Assembly (NCBI GenBank): GCA_038746605.1
Contig: JBCDKM010000006.1
Location: 62,001-126,000, forward strand
Source: Rubricoccus sp038746605
GTDB lineage: Bacteria > Bacteroidota > Rhodothermia > Rhodothermales > Rubricoccaceae
DNA length: 64,000 nt
Reading direction: 5' to 3'
The first letter of the stretch is position 1. Each line of letters opens with the position of its first letter. Both the position numbers and the translations under genes were made by a program. The notes beneath the pieces are model-generated. The model was not told the origin of the DNA. It saw only the letters and a program-made list of their open reading frames with translations, and made no database searches. This document shows positions 61,573 through 64,000 of this stretch, in pieces.

Positions 61573-62646
61573 ATGCGCTTCACCGCGCTCCTCTCGCTCC
61601 TCCTGGTTCTCCTGCTGGCGACCGCCAGCCCGCCCAGCGCGGAGCCCATCCTCCCCGCCGACCCCAGCATCACCGACATGGCCGGTCCCAACAATCCCTC
61701 CCAGACCCGGGTCATCGACCCGATCAACACCGAGGTCGTCCGTGGCTATCGCCAGCAGGCGTTCATCGCGATGGAGCTCTTCCCGAGCGTCGGTGTCGGT
61801 GCCTACGGTGGCACCATCCTGCAGTTCGGCAAGGAGTCGTTCCGCCTGTACAGCACCCGCCGTTCTCGCGGCTCCGACACGAAGCGCGTCCGCTTCGGCT
61901 ACGAGGGCGATCCGTACGCCGTCCCGAATCGTGCGCTCGACGCGCAGGTCGCATTCGAGGACATGGTGGACGCGAGTGCGGTGCCCGGCATCGACCTCTC
62001 GCGCGGCGCCCTCAACCTGACGATGCGCGCCATCACGCTCGACGTCGAGTACGAGGCCGCGCAGCTCGCCACCGACCCGGCGAAGTACGACGCCAACCAC
62101 AAGCTCGCCCTCGCGGGCTCGGACAAGTGGAGCGACCCGGACTCGGATCCCGTCGGCGACATCGACGACGCGAAGGAGGCCATCCGCAAGTCCACCGGCC
62201 TCTACCCCAACGTCCTGGTCCTGGGCGCCCTGGAGTTCCGCGCTCTCAAGGAGCACCCGAAGCTCAAGGAGCGGATCAAGTACACGTCTCGGGAGAGCAT
62301 CAACGAGGAGATCCTCGCGCAGCTTTTCGATCTGCCCAAGGTGGTGGTCGGCCGGGGCGTCTACGCGACTGCCGAGGACGCGGACTTCACCGACATCTGG
62401 AGCGGCGCCGTCCTGGCGTACGTCCCGGCCGCAAACGGCAGCTACAGCCCGAGCGGCCAGGGCCAGATCCTGACGCGCGAGGAGCCGAGCTACGGCTACA
62501 CGTACGCGATCAACGGGATGCCGATGGTGGAGCAGCCCTACCGCGAGCAGCGCTCGAAGAGCTGGATCTACGGCGTGACCTACGACGCCGTCCCGGTGCT
62601 CTCCGGCGTCTCGGCGGGCTTCCTCTTCACCGGCGTCGTCAACTAG
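61573..62646 (+). CDS. Major capsid protein with hydrophobic N-terminal leader
   Basis: The protein has 357 residues from ATG 61573 (GTG 61567 is also possible). The capsid fold begins around MAGPNNPSQTRVIDPINTEVVRGYRQQAFIAMELFPSV and includes VFLVLGALEF-type central strands (LYPNVLVLGALEFRALKEHPKLKERIKYTSRESINEEILAQLFDLPKVVVG). It matches the gpE-like coat group of Mu-type phages. The first 35 residues form a strong signal-peptide-like helix (MRFTALLSLLLVLLLATASPPSA), odd for a capsid. The ATG at 61678 would remove it. Confidence 0.82.
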   Translation: MRFTALLSLLLVLLLATASPPSAEPILPADPSITDMAGPNNPSQTRVIDPINTEVVRGYRQQAFIAMELFPSVGVGAYGGTILQFGKESFRLYSTRRSRGSDTKRVRFGYEGDPYAVPNRALDAQVAFEDMVDASAVPGIDLSRGALNLTMRAITLDVEYEAAQLATDPAKYDANHKLALAGSDKWSDPDSDPVGDIDDAKEAIRKSTGLYPNVLVLGALEFRALKEHPKLKERIKYTSRESINEEILAQLFDLPKVVVGRGVYATAEDADFTDIWSGAVLAYVPAANGSYSPSGQGQILTREEPSYGYTYAINGMPMVEQPYREQRSKSWIYGVTYDAVPVLSGVSAGFLFTGVVN

Positions 62647-62705
62647 CGAAATCCATGCGGAGGACGGCGGGCATCGCTGAGCTGCTTCGGCACCAGTAGC
62701 GCCGC

Positions 62706-62756
62706 GCTGGACGGTTTGAACATCGCTACGAGGCCCCGTGCCTCGGCCGGTCCAGC
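62706..62756 (+). repeat. 51-base hairpin before the tRNA genes
   Basis: A 7-bp outer stem gctggac / gtccagc and an inner gaggc / gcctc stem. Lies between the capsid gene and the first tRNA leader. Confidence 0.6.
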
Positions 62757-62762
62757 AGAACA

Positions 62763-62790
62763 GCCGTGACAGTCGGGAGAGACCGGCACC
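62763..62790 (+). repeat. tRNA leader repeat, copy 1 (28 bases)
   Basis: It matches copy 2 at 27 of 28 bases. It can fold with gccg / cggc ends and a gtc / gac inner stem. Three bases before the tRNA-Met gene. Confidence 0.9.
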
Positions 62791-62793
62791 CTT

Positions 62794-62868
62794 TGCGGGG
62801 TGGACTGGAGATGGTACCAGCTTGGGCTCATAACCCAACCGACGCAGGTTCGAATCCTGCCCCCGCAA
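62794..62868 (+). tRNA. tRNA-Met (CAT), initiator-like, prophage-encoded
   Basis: It is 75 nucleotides long. Acceptor tgcgggg / ccccgca, anticodon arm ttggg-ctCATaa-cccaa, T arm gcagg-ttcgaat-cctgc. The three G:C pairs next to the anticodon loop are the initiator hallmark, and the whole closely follows bacterial initiator tRNA. It has a T1:A72 pair instead of the usual C1:A72 mismatch. The D arm is irregular, best drawn as ctgg / ccag with two extra bases before it. CCA is not encoded. Confidence 0.85.
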
Positions 62869-62948
62869 CATCGCAGACAGTGAGGAGGCCCCTCGGCTTC
62901 GGCCCACGCCGCCAATACCCGAGCGATTGCCGAGGACGGAAGGCTGAT

Positions 62949-62976
62949 GCCGTGACAGTCGGGAAAGACCGGCACC
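62949..62976 (+). repeat. tRNA leader repeat, copy 2 (28 bases)
   Basis: Identical to copy 1 except one purine change in the loop. One base before the tRNA-Gly gene. Confidence 0.9.
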
Positions 62977-62977
62977 T

Positions 62978-63050
62978 GCGTCAGTAGCTCAAATGGCAGA
63001 GCGGCGGGCCTCCAACCCGCAGGTCGCTGGTTCGACTCCAGTCTGACGCT
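62978..63050 (+). tRNA. tRNA-Gly (TCC) with C at position 33, prophage-encoded
   Basis: It is 73 nucleotides long. Acceptor gcgtcag / ctgacgc, D arm gctc / gagc, anticodon arm gcggg-ccTCCaa-cccgc, T arm gctgg-ttcgact-ccagt, discriminator T as in tRNA-Gly. The loop has C where almost all tRNAs have U33. If the loop were shifted, the reading would be CCA (Trp), but the perfect 5-bp stem argues for TCC. CCA end not encoded in full. Confidence 0.82.
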
Positions 63051-63060
63051 CCCACTCCCT

Positions 63061-63094
63061 CCGCCTCGGTAGTCCCACGGGCGTACCGAGGCGG
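63061..63094. repeat. Palindromic element, long form, in prophage
   Basis: Arms ccgcctcggtagtcccac and gggcgtaccgaggcggg. It lies between tRNA-Gly and the next gene. Confidence 0.8.
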
Positions 63095-63115
63095 GCCACC
63101 CCAGCCACGTTCCCC

Positions 63116-63577
63116 ATGGCCTCCAAGCGACGCTATCCCGTCCTCTCGCCCGTCAAGGTGGGAGGCAAGGTCTACAAGACCGGCACTGTCCAGCTCACCG
63201 ACGAGGAGGCCGAGCATCTCCAGTCCCTGGGTGCCGTCGGTGAGGCCACCCAGAAGCCCGTGGCCGCGAAGCCACCCGCCACGCGCAAGACGACCAGCCA
63301 GAAGACGACCAGGCGCAAGACGAGCGGCACGAAGAAGGTGGCCGAGCCCGCCTCGGGAGATGGCTCGGAGGGCTCCGGCTCTTCCGGCGACGGTACCGAG
63401 GCGGGCGAGGCCATCGATCTGACAGAGGCGCTCGGCGCTCCTGCCGTCGCCGCGCTGGCGAAGGCCGGGCTGGCCGACCTCGATGCCATCCTCGCGAAGA
63501 GCGACGAGGAGTTGGGCGCCATCCACGGCGTGGGTGAGGCCACGGTCCAGAAGATCACGGCTCTTCGCAGCGCCTAA
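63116..63577 (+). CDS. Prophage structural-region protein with C-terminal HhH
   Basis: The 153-residue protein has an N-terminal beta segment (RRYPVLSPVKVGGKVYKTGTVQLTDEEAEHLQSLG) like small phage head proteins. A Lys/Thr-rich and Gly/Ser-rich linker follows, then a helix-hairpin-helix-like end (LAKAGLADLDAILAKSDEELGAIHGVGEATVQKI). The linker contains separated halves of the palindromic element (63348-63358 and 63391-63405). It lies in the position of Mu gp35. Confidence 0.65.
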   Translation: MASKRRYPVLSPVKVGGKVYKTGTVQLTDEEAEHLQSLGAVGEATQKPVAAKPPATRKTTSQKTTRRKTSGTKKVAEPASGDGSEGSGSSGDGTEAGEAIDLTEALGAPAVAALAKAGLADLDAILAKSDEELGAIHGVGEATVQKITALRSA

Positions 63578-63582
63578 GTCTG

Positions 63583-64000
63583 ATGCCGACGCTCTACGCC
63601 ACCGAGGGCCAAATGATCGACCTCTTCGGAGAGGACGAGCTCATCCTCATGACCGACGGCGACGGCGCAATCAATCAGGGCGCGCTGACGGCCGCGATGA
63701 ACGCGGCACAGGCCGAGATCGACGGCTACCTCGCAGGCATCGTCGCGCTGCCGCTTTCGAGTGTGCCCAGCGCGCTCGCGCTCCACGCGTGCAACATCGC
63801 GTACTGGTACCTCGACGTCGACAACCCGACCGACGGCGCCACGACGCGCTACCGCGCGGCCGTCCGGTTCCTCGAGCGCGTCCAGGACGGGAAGGCCGGT
63901 CTCGGCCTCGCAGCCGACGACACTGCGGTTCCTACGCAGGGCGGTGTGGCGGTTCAGGCCCCGCCTCGCGTGTTCTCTGATGAGCGCCTCCGCCGGTACA
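63583..64000 (+). CDS. DUF1320 (Mu gp36-like) protein, cut by window end
   Basis: The frame is open from ATG 63583 to the end of the window (139 residues visible). TLYATEGQMIDLFGEDELILMTDGDGAINQGALTAAMNAAQAEIDGYLAG...CNIAYWYLDVDNPTDGATTRYRAAVRFLERVQDGKAGLG is typical of DUF1320. It belongs to the head-tail connector set and shows that the prophage continues to the right. Confidence 0.85.
   Translation, partial: MPTLYATEGQMIDLFGEDELILMTDGDGAINQGALTAAMNAAQAEIDGYLAGIVALPLSSVPSALALHACNIAYWYLDVDNPTDGATTRYRAAVRFLERVQDGKAGLGLAADDTAVPTQGGVAVQAPPRVFSDERLRRY

Larger units (their letters stand above)
36580..64000 (+). mobile_element. Mu-like transposable prophage (left end to beyond window)
   Basis: The gene order matches Mu-type phages: leftward repressor, rightward MuA-type transposase, MuB-type ATPase, GemA, Mor, lysis genes, DUF2730, DUF3486, terminase, DUF935 portal, gpF, gpG, protease/scaffold, capsid, DUF1320. 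The left boundary is placed at a TG dinucleotide (TGTAACCCGTCACGTGG) 10 bases before the first of three binding-site repeats. The right end is not in the window. No integrase of the tyrosine or serine type is present. Confidence 0.85.

Noticed and set aside
62766..62987. Protein frame running through the tRNA genes
   Set aside because: Both tRNAs fold well and the frame crosses them.

Overview
The window is high-GC, densely coding DNA with short intergenic gaps. Three products end in type IX secretion (Por) sorting domains, several are lipoproteins, and SD sequences are weak. This suggests a Bacteroidota/FCB-group host, most likely Rhodothermota (Rubricoccus/Rubrivirga-like). That assignment is inferred from gene families and composition; no marker gene settles it.

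Bases 1-29823 are chromosomal core: the end of a parA-like gene, polA, a HAD phosphatase, a SpoU/TrmH rRNA methyltransferase, an M16 peptidase, purM, an enoyl-CoA hydratase, yajC, ribBA, coaE, an AraC-type membrane regulator, an ABC ATPase, a HIT protein, der and msrAB. Between them lie secreted or lipoprotein genes of unknown role. Bases 29900-32520 look like a horizontally acquired restriction-modification island of lower GC: an HTH-fused C5 methylase convergent with an HNH nuclease. An ecsC-like gene and a sigma-54 response regulator follow, then an AT-rich gene with a deoxyribosyltransferase/TIR-like domain (35463-36362).

From about 36580 to the end of the window runs a Mu-like transposable prophage that continues beyond 64000. 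Its left end carries three repeats that look like transposase binding sites. Next come a leftward CI/LexA-type repressor operon, a repressor-type operator overlapping an early promoter, early regulators, a MuA-type DDE transposase and a MuB-type ATPase. A long string of small coupled genes leads to GemA and Mor. Then come lysis genes (spanin pair, endolysin, candidate holins), packaging genes (DUF2730, DUF3486, a Dam-like adenine methylase, terminase, DUF935 portal), head morphogenesis (gpF, gpG, protease/scaffold), decoration and major capsid proteins, two tRNA genes, and the start of the connector/tail region. A 21-of-22-base motif is shared upstream of the lysis unit and the protease/capsid unit and is a good candidate Mor-dependent promoter element.

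A palindrome with core CCGCCTCGGTACCGAGGCGG occurs about two dozen times across host and prophage. It is mostly intergenic, but it also lies in frame inside prophage genes, where different reading frames pass through it. It resembles the idea of protein-invading palindromic elements described in Rickettsia. The other strongest novelties are a prophage initiator-like tRNA-Met and a tRNA-Gly that share a near-identical 28-base leader, GATC-N5-GATC operator candidates in a phage that encodes a Dam-like methylase, and a duplicated GemA cassette with conserved flanks and a diverged centre.
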